The notes below the pieces were generated by a model. The model saw nothing but the letters and a program-made list of their open reading frames with translations. It did no database searches and had not been told where the DNA came from. Source: Homalodisca vitripennis (lineage: Eukaryota; Arthropoda; Insecta; Hemiptera; Cicadellidae). Taken from it: a stretch of DNA of 64,000 nt. The first letter of the stretch is position 1. Every line of letters starts with the position of its first letter. Shown piece after piece: positions 29,726-41,216 of this stretch. Position numbers and translations under genes: made by a program. Where the stretch lies: the NCBI RefSeq assembly GCF_021130785.1, contig NW_025776248.1, positions 1-64,000 of the forward strand, in the 5' to 3' direction.

Positions 29726-30389
29726 AGATTAAAAAGATACCACAGAGCTTATGGATTTCGCGAATATGACGATCTCTTTGACGATGAGATCGAGGTTTTA
29801 TCCCTTGTCCTTATTGGTGCTCTCACACTCATGTGAAGAACGTGAGAATCTCCAAATTGGTGAGATTCTTCTTAGGGCTTCTCAGACAGGAGGACGCTGG
29901 TACCTCAGTATTCGATGGGAGCCAGCGGCTCCTCCTGGGAGGAATTCGTCGACCGTAGCACCCCCTTCTACCAGCATCACGGTCTACTGCCTTTGGGACA
30001 TTAGTAACTTCCGCTCCTTCGTTTAACCCCCAGGTTGGTGTTCCTACTCTCAATAGAGCGAGCAATCAAGTCCCTGAAAAGATTAGATTTGTCCTCAGAA
30101 CTTTTATTAGCGCTTTGTACGGCAAGTGGCAGGCCGGAGTAACTGGGGAAGTATACCCTCGGAAAAAACTTCCAACGTCAACCCCCTGAGGATGAAAAGA
30201 GACAGAAGAGAGATAAGGGCTAAAGGAAGTGAGAAGACCGCTGGAATTTCCAGAGTCGGAAGTACAAGAGGTTACCAGTCAGGTACCAAAGTGTGTTATT
30301 TCATTTTGAAAGGAAACAAAATAAGATTCCACGGAAGGACCATGTCACCAGCAAGTAGAAGTGATGTTACACGCAGCTCATCGTAGTCG
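29726..30389 (+). pseudogene. GC-richer, coding-like segment; possible decayed gene or transposon ORF
   Basis: Base composition rises clearly above the surroundings (most marked at 29,880-30,000). One frame is open from 29,726 to a TGA at 29,834 and has an acidic patch (EYDDLFDDEIEVLSL) followed by hydrophobic residues. A second frame runs from 29,836 to a TGA at 30,187, interrupted only by TAG at 29,956, and includes KIRFVLRTFISALYGKWQAG. A third frame is open to 30,386. Read together this looks like one coding sequence broken by frameshifts and a stop. I cannot identify the protein. The acidic N-terminal piece loosely recalls PIF/Harbinger transposases, but this is a guess. Confidence 0.35.
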
Positions 30390-31678
30390 CTGTCCACGTA
30401 CTGATAGAAATATGGGTACCCATGGGTAAACTGACATACCCTATGACAAACTTAGTGGCGTAACTAAGGAGTGGATTAGAGGATCCCCCTTCCTTAAAAG
30501 CCTGGCAATATTGAAAACGTGCAGAAAGCAACATTATAACTGGTTTTATTCAACAGAATTTAAAATATATTACTTAGAATCAATCTTACTTTATTTAAAT
30601 TTAAATTAATAAATAATTATTCAATAACCTCAAGTTGAGGTGTGCTCTTCAATCAAATACATCCCCCTCCCTAAAGCCTTGTCAAAGTTCACATGTTATA
30701 AAATAATAAACATTTTGTAAATAGATTTGTGGTGTATAACAACTAATGCGACTTTTATAATACGTCACTTTCGAAATAAACAAATTTAACGACTCCCAGC
30801 ATTTAGTTTTAAAAACAAGAACGGTAAAATTTTCAATAATTAACGGTCTCAATAAACCAATTTAAAATATTAAATAATCATTTATAAGTCGTCATCCAAA
30901 CATTAATCCAAGTTTTATGCTAAACATCGATTGCTTTGCGTATTCTTCAAAGGTGGCTGTTAACAGTTAAACGATGCGGGTGACAACGTAGTTTGCATAT
31001 GTTTTAATCACATTAAAAAGCATGATCCTGATTATATTTTATCTAAAAATGTTTTAAATCAAAAACATACTTTTTATCATCACTGGGATATACGAAGTTG
31101 AATATAATGTAATTATTTGCTTAATATATTGATGTTACTGCTGTGAGTCCTTATCTCAATTAAAGCAATAAATTCATCCACCATCCATGCTTTATATTCA
31201 AAGATTAGATTATTATTTAAAAACTTAATTAGATATTTAATTAAACCGGTATGATTCATACGAATTTACTCTTAGTTAAGTAGACATTTAAAAGAAGAGT
31301 TGTAATAGTTACAATTAAATTATATTTGCTGAAAACAGTAAAGTGGAATTAAACATATTTAAAATTAAAGTATGGAATCCACTAAAAGCGTCGATTGCAA
31401 CAAAATAAAAAATAATTAGAAAAAATAAAACCTAATTTTTATTGCCATCATATTAACTTATTACATATATAAAAAAGTTTGAACTAAGACTATGATTTGT
31501 AATCCGCTTAATATTTCTTTTTCTGAAATTCAAACTAAACAATTTTAAAAACAGAAGAGTTATAAGTTTTCATAACTTATGTTAGATAAACGAACACGGA
31601 TATTTTCAATTATCTCTACATCTGATAAGTTTTATTGCATGATAATCATAGAAGGAACCATTCTACATTTTTTTCACA

Positions 31679-31680
<2 letters not shown>
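30390..31680. other. AT-rich DNA with a short internal repeat
   Basis: GGATCCCCCTTCCTTAAAAG (about 30,481) and CATCCCCCTCCCTAAAGCC (about 30,659) are similar and lie about 180 bp apart, hinting at a decayed duplication. Nothing else recognised. Confidence 0.45.

Positions 31681-31728
<48 letters not shown>
31681..31728. repeat. (TA)n microsatellite
   Basis: Uninterrupted TA tract of 48 bp. Confidence 0.97.
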
Positions 31729-31731
<3 letters not shown>

Positions 31732-33145
31732 TCGTTGATGTTTCCATCAATAAATTCATTCACCAATCAAAGAGTACAACTTACAGTTTATTATGAATGA
31801 ATATTGCATTATATAAGAATTTTTATTATGCAAGCGAATTAAATGTGGTAGCCTTCGATGTCGGAAACCATCTACATAGAATTTTCTTTTCTTGGGGCAG
31901 GATATTTACTATTCTTGTTTACAGAGCATATTGTGAAGCATATTCCACTATATCTTTATTATGGAACGAATCGACATATTAATGATATAGATAAGACTAG
32001 TAGTAAGCTCTAAAATTAATAGGTAATTTATACATAACTATAATATGTTGTTTTGTCTCTGAAAATATTTGTAATAAATAGGATTGAAAATTATTTTTGA
32101 GCATAAAAATATATTTCTAAAGGTCAATAAATTCGAAAAGATTATAGAAGTTCTTGTCTTTTAAACATAAAATGAAATTAATAATAGAAAAGTACGATCA
32201 CATAGAATGGAGTGATGCCATAAAAAGAAACATAGTAGAGAGCTGCAGCAAAAGCAGGTACCCCAATACGTAGACGTTTTCTTTTCAACAAACCGAACAA
32301 TATGTAGAGTAGGTCTTACAAACTATATGATTAACCACGAATTTAAGTTTGGTGTTTAAAATACCCCACCAAGGAAATGGAAAGTGTACTCATCCATTCC
32401 AAAGTGTTAATATAATGGATTTCCTTAAACAAACTTTTATTTAAATTAGCATATATATTGTTTCACTAAAAAATCATCATTATCGGGTGATTTTACAAAA
32501 TTTACATGGAGAACGACGAATCGAAAGATGTACATCACCGATATGGAAAAACACTTATAACAAGTGCATCGCATATGGTTCAAATGATATTTATTCTAAT
32601 TTATTATCCTATTTTATTTTAATTTATTTATCCTAACAAAACATAAGTTCCGTTCGATGAATAAAAATTTTCTAGAAAACATGTGGCAAACTTGTGGCTG
32701 TCAGTTTATTTTTGTCAGTCCTTTCTGACAATTTCGTGGGGAACTGACCATACTTATGTACACAAAGGTGGTAAAATGCAACATTAAACAAATATGGAGT
32801 TTTAGTACAATGATAGTCTAGACCTTTGTCTTTTAGTAAATTGATTTAAGAATTAAAACTGATGCGATCGGAAATATTTCTTAATATACCTAAACTTGCA
32901 GAAATCCTTGTTTAAATCCAATTTTATTGTGTAATGTTTCAGAGGATTTTAACATTTAACCCTTGGGTAAAAAGGAATTTGCTTTCTAAATCAAGTAATA
33001 CCGGTTATTTAAATATAAGCAACAACTATTTTGACATTTTATTTTTATTATTTTCTTATGTTAGTTAAATTTCATATAAAGCTGATAATTATAATCATCA
33101 TCATGACGTAATTGCCAAGTGTTTCTTATTTTACAGATATATCTT
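31729..33145. other. AT-rich DNA, nothing recognised
   Basis: Short open frames (for example 31,797-31,982) have no recognisable features. No repeats matched elsewhere. Confidence 0.5.
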
Positions 33146-33150
33146 TATAT

Positions 33151-33192
<42 letters not shown>
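33146..33192. repeat. (TA)n tract, left flank of the Helitron
   Basis: An interrupted TA tract that ends exactly where the Helitron begins. A TATATGTATATAT remnant follows the element's right end at 36,162. Confidence 0.9.
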
Positions 33193-33193
<1 letters not shown>

Positions 33194-33321
33194 CTTGTGT
33201 GCGTGTGTATGAGGCTGAACTCCTCCTAAACGGGTGGACCGATTTTAATGAAACTTTTTGTGTGTCTTCAGGTGGATCCGAGAATGGTTTAGATTCACAA
33301 TTTGGTCCAATTTAAATAGTT

Positions 33322-33610
33322 TATTTAATGAATTTTTTAATAATAAATTGTTGTTGATGTTGGAGTGTTTTACATTGGATCCGCCAGACTGCGCTACGAA
33401 CGTGTAATACAAAGTTAACTGATACTTAACAGCGGTGAATATTTTCAGCTGAAGTTCATCAAAGAGGCAGAAACATTTGTTCACATTTAAAATTTAGAAA
33501 GTTCATATTTTAAATTTGTAAAGTGCTTGATCAGTAGTGTAATGCAGATTGCAAATATGAAGTTTCACCAATTGTTCTACGTAAACATTATAATATTACA
33601 ACACAGCCAT
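33322..33610 (+). repeat. Helitron internal direct repeat, copy 1
   Basis: Similar to 34,329-34,605: GTTGTTGATGTTGGAGTGTT, ATTGGATCCG.CAGACTGCGC, TTTTCAGCTGAAGTTCA, AGAGGCAGAAACATTTGTT and CACCAATTGTTCTA. Downstream, AATTCCAGGTTTTCCCGACA (about 33,630) recurs at about 34,820 and 35,112. Confidence 0.85.
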
Positions 33611-34131
33611 AATGTTTTTCTATTTTAATTCCAGGTTTTCCCGACAGTTTGTCCTGCTATCAAATTTGTGTGTTGTTTTGTAACATTCTGTAATTATTGT
33701 ATGAGTGCTAATTGTTATAATACATTAATAGAGATTGAAGATGTTTGAAGTGCATAAAAAACTATAGTTATTTAAAGTTATTGAACTCATTTTGCAAATT
33801 TATTTAAGTGAGTATATTGGTCGCATACCTCAAATAACCTAAGTAGCATACTAATCAAAAGGTTGTGTTTCTATGTGTGAATATTGTTAACAGTTTAGAT
33901 AATCAAGTTTTAAACTAATTGGATTTAAAATAATTTGTTGTAATTTACATTTTTAATCTGCAGTCAGAATTGGTCACATAAGTTCAAATTAAGTAGCATA
34001 CAAATCACATGTGTGAATAACTACTTATTGTTAATCGTGTAGGAATTGGTTTTAAATTAAATTCTGTTGGCCAGTTCCTATATTATACTGTAATTTTAAA
34101 TTACTAATTTTATAACAAGTATATTTTTTAA

Positions 34132-34316
34132 TTTACAACTTAATTTATCGTAATGCTATTGAATGTACAATATTTTTTGTTAAACCTTCAGGAGTGTACA
34201 TAAACAAATTAGATGGTTTTCCGATAGGGCTGAAGTATAATAAGCAGCCACCATCACAATCGAATTATTGATATTTCTGAACCTATCCAAACTACTGAAT
34301 TTCATTATAGTTATTT
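34132..34316 (-). repeat. Helitron internal inverted repeat, left arm
   Basis: Reverse complement of about 35,690-35,884: AATTTACAACTTAATTTATC and ACCTTCAGGAGTGTACATAA here pair with GATAAATTAAGTTGTAAATT and its neighbours there. The arms are about 185 bp and highly similar, separated by about 1.4 kb. Confidence 0.8.
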
Positions 34317-34328
34317 ATTCGGTCAAAT

Positions 34329-34605
34329 TTAATTAAATTTTTAATTATAAATAATTGTTGTTGATGTTGGAGTGTTTTATATTGGATCCGACAGACTGCG
34401 CTACAACACGTAATACAAAGTGAACTGATACTTAACAGCTGTGAATATTTTCAGCTGAAGTTCACCAAAGAGGCAGAAACATTTGTTTACATTTAGATTA
34501 CGTTATTATAAAGTGCTTGAACAGTAGTCTAATGCAGATTGCAAAGTTAAATTTTCACCAATTGTTCTATGTAAACATTATAATATTACAACACAACCAT
34601 ACGTT
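34329..34605 (+). repeat. Helitron internal direct repeat, copy 2
   Basis: Second copy of the preceding repeat, diverged by scattered substitutions and short gaps. Confidence 0.85.
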
Positions 34606-35278
34606 TAATCAATTATAGTCTTGAAAGCATAGAGTAAGCATAAACATATAAAAATAACACCATTTCTTATTTCAATATATTCTGTACTCACTTTGGAGGA
34701 TAGAGATTATCCAGATATAAAATTGGAAGTTTTAGCTTTTAACTGAAATTCTTAGTAAATATTAAGTGTTGATCTTAGAAGAATGCGCTACGATCGCAGT
34801 TTCAAATGTTTCTCTATTTTAATTCCAGGTTTTCCCGACAGTTTGTGCTGCTATCAATGTGTGTGTGTTGTTTTGTAAGGTTCATGTTTCAAAAGTAAAT
34901 ACGGCAAATAACATTAAAATATAATAGAATGAAGTTATAAAAAGTGTACTACGTGGCAGCGTTATAAGTTTATAAAGGCCAGCCAACAGGCAAAAAGAAG
35001 AAAATAAAAAATAAAACATTTTGTATATAAATAAATGGTTTTTTATCTTGGTATGTTTTAAATTGGATCCAGCAGAATGCGCTACGATCGCAGTTTCAAA
35101 TGTTTTTCTATTTTAATTCCAGGTTTTCCCGACAGTTTGTGCTGCTATCAAATTTGTGTGTTGTTTTGTATCATCGTGTAATTATTGTGTGAGTGCTAAT
35201 TGTAATATTAAATTAATAGAGAATCACATGTGTCAGTGACTATTGTTAATAATGTAGGAATTGGTTTTTAATTACATT

Positions 35279-35884
35279 CTGTTGGCCAGTTCTGATACTA
35301 TACTGTAATTTTAAATAACTATAATGAAATTCAGTAGTTTAGATAGGCTAATCAAAAATATCAATAATTCGATTGAGATGGTGGCTGCTTATTATACTTC
35401 AGCCTTTAAATAACTTTAATCTAATTCGGATCGTCATTTTAGTAGTTTAGAGAGGCTACTCAGATATATCTATAATTCGATTGTGATGGTGGCCACTTAT
35501 TATACTTCAGCCCTGTACGGAATACTTATTTAGTATATTAGATAAATTAAATTCTTTTGGCCAGTTCCGATACTATACTGTAATTTTAAATAACTATAAT
35601 GAAATTCGGTAGTTTAGATAGACTATTCAGAAGTATCAATAATTCGATTGTGATGGTGGCCGCTTATTATACTTCAGCCTTTACATAACTATAATCTAAT
35701 TCGGATAGTAAGTTATATAGGCTATTCAGAAATATCAATAATTAAATTGTGATGGAGGTCACTTATTGTACTTCAGCCCTATCGGAAAATCATCTAATTT
35801 GTTTGTGTATACTCCTGAAGGATTAACAAAAAATATTGTACATTCAATGGCATTACGATAAATTAAGTTGTAAATTGAAAAAAT
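35279..35884 (+). repeat. Helitron 3' repeats and inverted-repeat right arm
   Basis: A motif of about 90 bp (TAGTTTAGATAGGCTA, ATCAATAATTCGATTG, GATGGTGGC.GCTTATTATA, CTTCAGCC) occurs four times, arranged as two pairs each introduced by TTGGCCAGTTC (35,279 and 35,551). The last unit continues into the right arm of the inverted repeat. Internal tandem repeats near the 3' end are a common feature of non-autonomous Helitrons. Confidence 0.8.
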
Positions 35885-36161
35885 ATACCTGTTATAAAAT
35901 AGTTTGTTTCAACTTTTTTACCTTCAGTTTAAGTAAGTTTTCATTTAAAACATCCTCTACATTTCACATCACTCATGTTATACTCGCACACTATCGGTTG
36001 GTCGAAGTGTGATTAAATGTACATGTGATGAAGTTAGATATTGTAATAACACTTTAATAGACATTTTTATCAAAACAGCCCAGATTGCTACAGATTAATC
36101 AAAGTTTAAAATTTTCGAATTAAAGACGTGGGTACAGGACAACGTCTGTCGGGTCTGCTAG

Positions 36162-36964
36162 TATATGTATATATTTATACTTTCTAAAACATTATTTTGA
36201 AACAATAAATTAAATACATCTAATATTAAAATATTAAATTATGAAGTACTTTAAAAAGGGCATTCGCAATGATCATAATGTTATGAAAATGAAAAATACA
36301 AATCCGGTATTTGACAATGCATATAAGCTAGGAGAAAAGTGTTTGAGCTAAAGTTCTATGGACTTTAAAATTCCTTTAAAACATGAATTTAGAGTTTTTA
36401 ATTGTATGTTCAACATATATCTTAGTTAAATATTCTTAAGTTACATACTAATGTTTCACTAACTTTATCTTAGAGTGTCTGAAAAAATAAAATAACGTTT
36501 AAATAGGTTATATTGACAGTTTCGCTTAATACCATTGCTTTGCAATTTTATTTTTTTAAGTTACACATATAAACAAATTCTCTAACCGTAAAAAATATGT
36601 CTAAATAAAACATTCATGGTACTATTGAAACTATTGTAAATATAAATTAAAAAATGAATATAATTATATACTTGTACAGAATAATCAACATAGTATTTCA
36701 AGGAACATAGGTAATATGATAAATATATCACAGCAGAGTTTCGTGTAACCAGTGTAAAGAAACGTATTTATTAGATGTTAAAAAATAGATAAAAAATGTT
36801 CTTCTGTGTGAAATGTAAATCGTTATATTTTAAAAGAATCTGCATTTTTGTTTATAACTGTTGATAAAACACATGTTGAGTAAGTACGATTTAAAAATCA
36901 TCATTTTAAATGTTGTTGTTGTTTTAAATTCATAGTTTATTCCATGTAAAAATGTATGGATTAC
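36162..36964. other. AT-rich DNA, nothing recognised
   Basis: Begins with the remnant TA tract after the Helitron. Nothing further to report. Confidence 0.5.
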
Positions 36965-37230
36965 AAATAATCCTTTTAATGAGCTTCAGCGAAGTATATC
37001 GCTGGAAAAGTATAATTTCTTCCTGTTTGTCTATCTGTTGTCTGTCCGAACGATAACTCGAAAAATAAATGACCACAGACTGGAAATTTTGTATGAAGCT
37101 TGACATATATAAGTAACACTGAGTCCGCTGATGGTACACGCCACTCCCTGGGATTTGGTGAATATATTTACGTTGATCTTATGGGTAACCTTGATAGTAT
37201 CGAGGGAATAGCAGGAAAAATACATTTTTA
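36965..37230 (+). repeat. dispersed repeat family G, copy
   Basis: AGCTTCAGCGAAGTATATCG, TGTCTGTCCGAACGATAACT, GTATGAAGCTTGACATA, CACGCCACTCCCTGGGATTT and ATCGAGGGAATAGCAGG correspond in order to the landmarks at 5,601-5,880. The four short overlapping minus-strand frames here are incidental. Confidence 0.55.
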
Positions 37231-37884
37231 AACAAACTGAGTACAATTGTATGTAATCCGAGCTTTAATACAGTATAAAAAAACTGGTGGTTCAAACACA
37301 CCCAAAAGCCGCTTGGAGTCCAGTCCAGGTGATGTAACTGCACATAATTCAAATCCCTAGCACAAGTCACGAGTACGAGAAGCACTATCACACATCAAAC
37401 CAGCACAGACGAACGTGGGACACTAACAACAAATGAATATCTGTTCTTTTTTCGGCACCTCGTCGTGTCATCTGAAACAATGCGACAGGAAGGCTACAGT
37501 CAGGAGGGGTAAGGGGTAAAGGCAAGCCGTTTCCGGCGCTATATTTTGGTCCTACACCTTGCGTCATTGTGTGTGTCCGAATTTTGTTGGTTGGGATTTG
37601 TTTGATTGGTAAAATCTTTTTAAGTTTCATGGTTAGTTCTTTTTTAATTTGGTACCTAATTAAATGATATAAGTTCGTTAATACACAACACTGTTTAATA
37701 TGAGATCTATTTGCGGGTTATAACTACAGTCATATCTCGTATATCGTATAGTCGATGGTAATTTAAACCATAAACACACTTTTAAAGTGTAAATACTCTA
37801 AATAAATTTGGTTCTTGTTTATTTTCCATTAATGTAACGCAGTGGTTACGAAGTTCTGTAAAGTTATGTTACGTACATACAAGT
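37231..37884. other. intergenic, slightly GC-richer at 37,390-37,600
   Basis: The minus-strand frame at 37,388-37,630 (80 codons) has ordinary amino-acid composition but no recognised motif. I do not call it a gene. Confidence 0.45.
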
Positions 37885-38000
37885 ACACAAGTCAACACGA
37901 CAAGTACAGTAACTAACTCCAACTAAATATGGTACGACTATTTTTAAATATACTCGTAAGTTTCTTTACCATTTATTCAATTAAAACTTATGTAATGTTG
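37885..38000 (+). repeat. dispersed repeat, partner of the copy at 1.0 kb
   Basis: Shares GACAAGTACAGTAACTAACT and the looser downstream match with 990-1,110. Confidence 0.5.
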
Positions 38001-39090
38001 TGGCCGTTTGATTTCGAAATAGTTTTTTTAAGTTCTTACACAATGGAGATGGTCAAAATATATGTAGCTGGCATTGAAGTTTGTAAAATTTGTATGCAGA
38101 GTTTATGACCATGGACATATATAACAATCACGATAAAATAAAAAATCCATGCATTTATAATTATTCTGACTACATAACATCTTTACTTTTATTATTTAAC
38201 ACACACACCTGTCGACATATCTTGAACCTCTCATTTCAAAAAAATTTTATCTAAAGTTTTACTAAACAGAATTTTCTAAATTTCACAGAAGGCTGTGAAA
38301 CGAAGGCTAATTAATTTAGCGATTGTGTCAGTATTTACTCGTATTTAACGTAATGATTAACAATAATTTAAAGCACAAGTAACGAAATCGACTCAACCAC
38401 ACAATGGTTATAAAACAGCATTTTAAAGCTCAATGAAAGACAAAAACTAAACGAAACAATTAAGCTCAATAAAGAAATACGATTCATTAGTACATTTTCA
38501 CTGTGAGGGCTCGCGATTCAAACTCATAAATGTCGAGTAAAAACTCATCAGATAAGCCGCGATAGTTAAGTAAACTCATTTTTTCAGTATTCAAAGATAA
38601 AAAAATATTAGTTTACGTTGTTTTTGAGGTACAGGTCATTGGCCTGTAAATGGCAAACGGAGAAGCTACTGAAATATAAATATACATTTGTAGTAAGTGT
38701 GTTAGATATGCTCTTTGTAGTATCAGATGCTTATTGTGCAATAATTAAACATGATTATCATCTTGAATTAAAATAATAATAAATAAAGTGTTGGACATAA
38801 AGTTTGATGTATCTAATCATATCCAATACAATTCAGGTGCGAAAATTCTACCAAGCTATTTTAATGAATAAAGATATATTGTTATTTGATGTTCATCAGG
38901 TGCTAATTTGAGTCTAACAGGTATAGTATAAAATGAGAACCGCTGGAAAACATAACTGAGTCATACAAGCGATTGGTATAGTGAAGAGAATAGATTCGTT
39001 AGAATTTATCCAAATTTCGATATAAAAAATACATTTTTTTAGTGAATTTACGCAATAAAGAAAATATAATAAATATTATTTATTAATAGT
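38001..39090. other. AT-rich DNA up to the array edge
   Basis: No homology to the array unit is visible here. The similarity starts abruptly at 39,091. Confidence 0.6.
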
Positions 39091-39847
39091 TCTTACCCTT
39101 CTTTCATCAGTAAAACTGATTTTAACAACCATATCAACCATATTAAGATTAAATTTGCAAAGCAGTTGTTAACAGATTCAACTTTTGCTAATGCATTAAC
39201 GTTATTGTTGCTGAATTTCAATGAAACACTGAAAAATCATTACGCAGAATTAAAAACTCAAATGTTGGGTAATCTCTATCAACAATGCTGTAGTCACAAC
39301 ACAGGGTTCAAAACGCATATTCTCCATCAATACATGTATTGAAACTGGAGTAATTTACTGCTATTCAGTTCCAATGAATACTCTGAGAACAAAAAGTAAC
39401 CTTAAAGATCGTGTCGGGATTCCGGTGTCAGGATTCAAGTCACTGAATTCACTCCGACGAGATGTCTTCAAAACTTTTGTAAAATTGTGCGTTGTCGGTA
39501 AAAATATTATTCATTATTGAAATGAAATTTATTACGTTTTCATATAAGATCGAATCTCAGTTAGTAACAGTATAGTGGAGGCAACCTGTTTTAAGAAATA
39601 TTTATTCAGGTATGTGTAAGAAATTTTATGCCTTCTCAAGTTTAAGTAAATACTGAAGACAAATACAGTAAATTATTGCCGTTAATTTAATTATTTAATT
39701 AGTACTGGATGAATTTATGTTAAAATAAAAAATTTCCCTATGTTTAAGTGCTCACATAACAATTTTAAATACATATTGTACTCCATAATCCAAAACGCGT
39801 TAGTCCATAGTTTTTGTTCAGTTAATTCCAGTTGCGAACATTATTTG

Positions 39848-39878
<31 letters not shown>

Positions 39879-39899
39879 GTGATAATAAATAAAAATTGG

Positions 39900-39923
39900 T
39901 ATATATATATATATATATATATA
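39900..39923. repeat. palindromic (TA)n tract, unit 1
   Basis: TTGG precedes and CCAA follows the TA run, so the tract with its edges is self-complementary. The same site in units 2-7 has 30, 53 (interrupted), 32, 72, 38 and 26 bp. A second TA tract in this unit lies at 39,848-39,875. Confidence 0.95.
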
Positions 39924-40864
39924 CCAACAAAAATGGCTTATTTTTTCATAAAAATATGTCTGCTGTAAATTACTTAATGTTACCCAAGCTATTCAAGTAT
40001 AAAAACGTACAACCATTAATAATGGGTTTATTATATTTTTTCTCCACTACCGTGTCTTTTACATGTAAAACACCACACTCTTGGACGCACACATACAATT
40101 AGTGAGACAAACCACAAGAATTGCAATAATTTTCTCTCTAGAGGTACACTTCTGGCTGTATTTCACCTGCAAGTAGAACGTAGACTGTTTGAAACAGTAA
40201 CATGATTTAAATCAGTATTAAAAACTGGAGTCCGGGAAGGGCGAACCACTAACCACAAATGTCTAGAGTTGCGGTAAAGGTTTGATACGAGGAGATAAGT
40301 CTAGTTTACTGCGCATAATGATTAGTGAAATGGGATCGCTGCAAGAAGCGACCTCAACATTCAATATAATATATTCTGCATGTACTGTCCATCAAAACGT
40401 AGTAAAGAAATAAATCAATTGATAACTGTGATCAGTTTATTGTCATAACTGAGCCAAAAACTATTTTGAACAATTTATAAAATGTTCTTACACTTCAAGT
40501 AATTTTAGAGCAATAAAATGAATCAATCATAATAAGAACGGCTTTAAATCCTCGCAGAAACAATTAAAAAGACGATGGTTGTTAAAGTAATAAAGAAAGG
40601 TTCTCAGTAAAGTAATCCAATTAGATGAAAAGAGGTCCATCTGCGTTTCAATCATGGCGAATGTAAAGCTATTTGCTCCTTCAAAAACTGAGATATCTTA
40701 TACCTAATTTATATAATTTTCTTTTTCATCTTATGATTTCATTCAATTTTTTGAGGTAGTAAAAAATAAAAAAAATTTAATTCGTCAACTATTTTACTTT
40801 CTACTCGTTTATTTGTAAAATCCAATTAATTTTCAAAATAAAATTGAATTCGTATTATATTTGT

Positions 40865-41216
40865 TTAACTCACTGGAATATCATCAGCATACTGCACATT
40901 TCTTCCGTTTGCAATGATGATTCTGTCATTGACATAGACAAGGAAAAGAAAAGGACTAAGATAGGTTCCTTGAGAGACTCCATAGCTAATTTTAATTTAA
41001 TTACAAATTTTAAATTGATTTAACATGAGATCTATGACTTAAAAATGAAATAAAATATAAGCAATGTATGCCTGGAATGCTGTGGAAGAGAGACTCTAGT
41101 TTATGAAGCAGGGTGGGATGAATAAAATCGTACTTGTACTCTGTCTCATGTTTTTCTATGCGATAAATTAACACTTTTTCAAGCTTCGTCCACCTCATGA
41201 TGAATATTGCAATCAA
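40865..41216 (-). pseudogene. reverse-transcriptase palm fragment (LINE-like), unit 1
   Basis: Two minus-strand frames together resemble the palm of a Jockey/CR1-type non-LTR reverse transcriptase. The first (41,216-41,010, 68 codons) includes YDFIHPTLLHKLES and FISFLSHRSHVKSI, matching the familiar FD..H..LL.KL and W..SYLS.R...V pattern after motif A. A frameshift and stops follow within about 30 bp. The second (40,996-40,865) begins ISYGVSQGTYLSPFLFLVY, matching motif B (GVPQGS.LGPLLFL.Y.ND), and ends with the catalytic YADD before a stop. No endonuclease or further RT domain is recognisable around it. It is a dead fossil carried passively by the repeat unit. The exact clade is uncertain. 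Confidence 0.8.

Larger units (their letters stand above)
33193..36161 (+). mobile_element. non-autonomous Helitron, about 3.0 kb
   Basis: The 5' end begins TC (TCTTGTGTGCGTGTG) and continues with AACTCCTCCTAAACGGG and TGGACCGATTTTAATGAAAC, a subterminal sequence typical of arthropod Helitrons. The 3' end is CTAG (36,158-36,161) followed by T, 10 bases after a small hairpin (AGACGT at 36,124 with ACGTCT at 36,142). Both flanks are TA-rich, as expected of insertion without target duplication. There is no Rep/helicase frame, so it would depend on an autonomous relative. The interior is made of direct and inverted repeats. The exact first base is uncertain by one or two positions because it abuts a TA/T tract. 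Confidence 0.8.

Noticed and set aside
32190..32257. A short exon-like frame (EWSDAIKRNIVESC...) before a GTACCC donor-like site
   Set aside because: Only 23 codons, no pyrimidine tract before the AG, no second copy. Chance is sufficient.
41010..41216. A 68-codon frame repeated almost unchanged in six array units, at first sight a conserved small gene family
   Set aside because: The units are near-identical throughout, so conservation says nothing about coding. The peptide is a reverse-transcriptase fragment cut by a frameshift.
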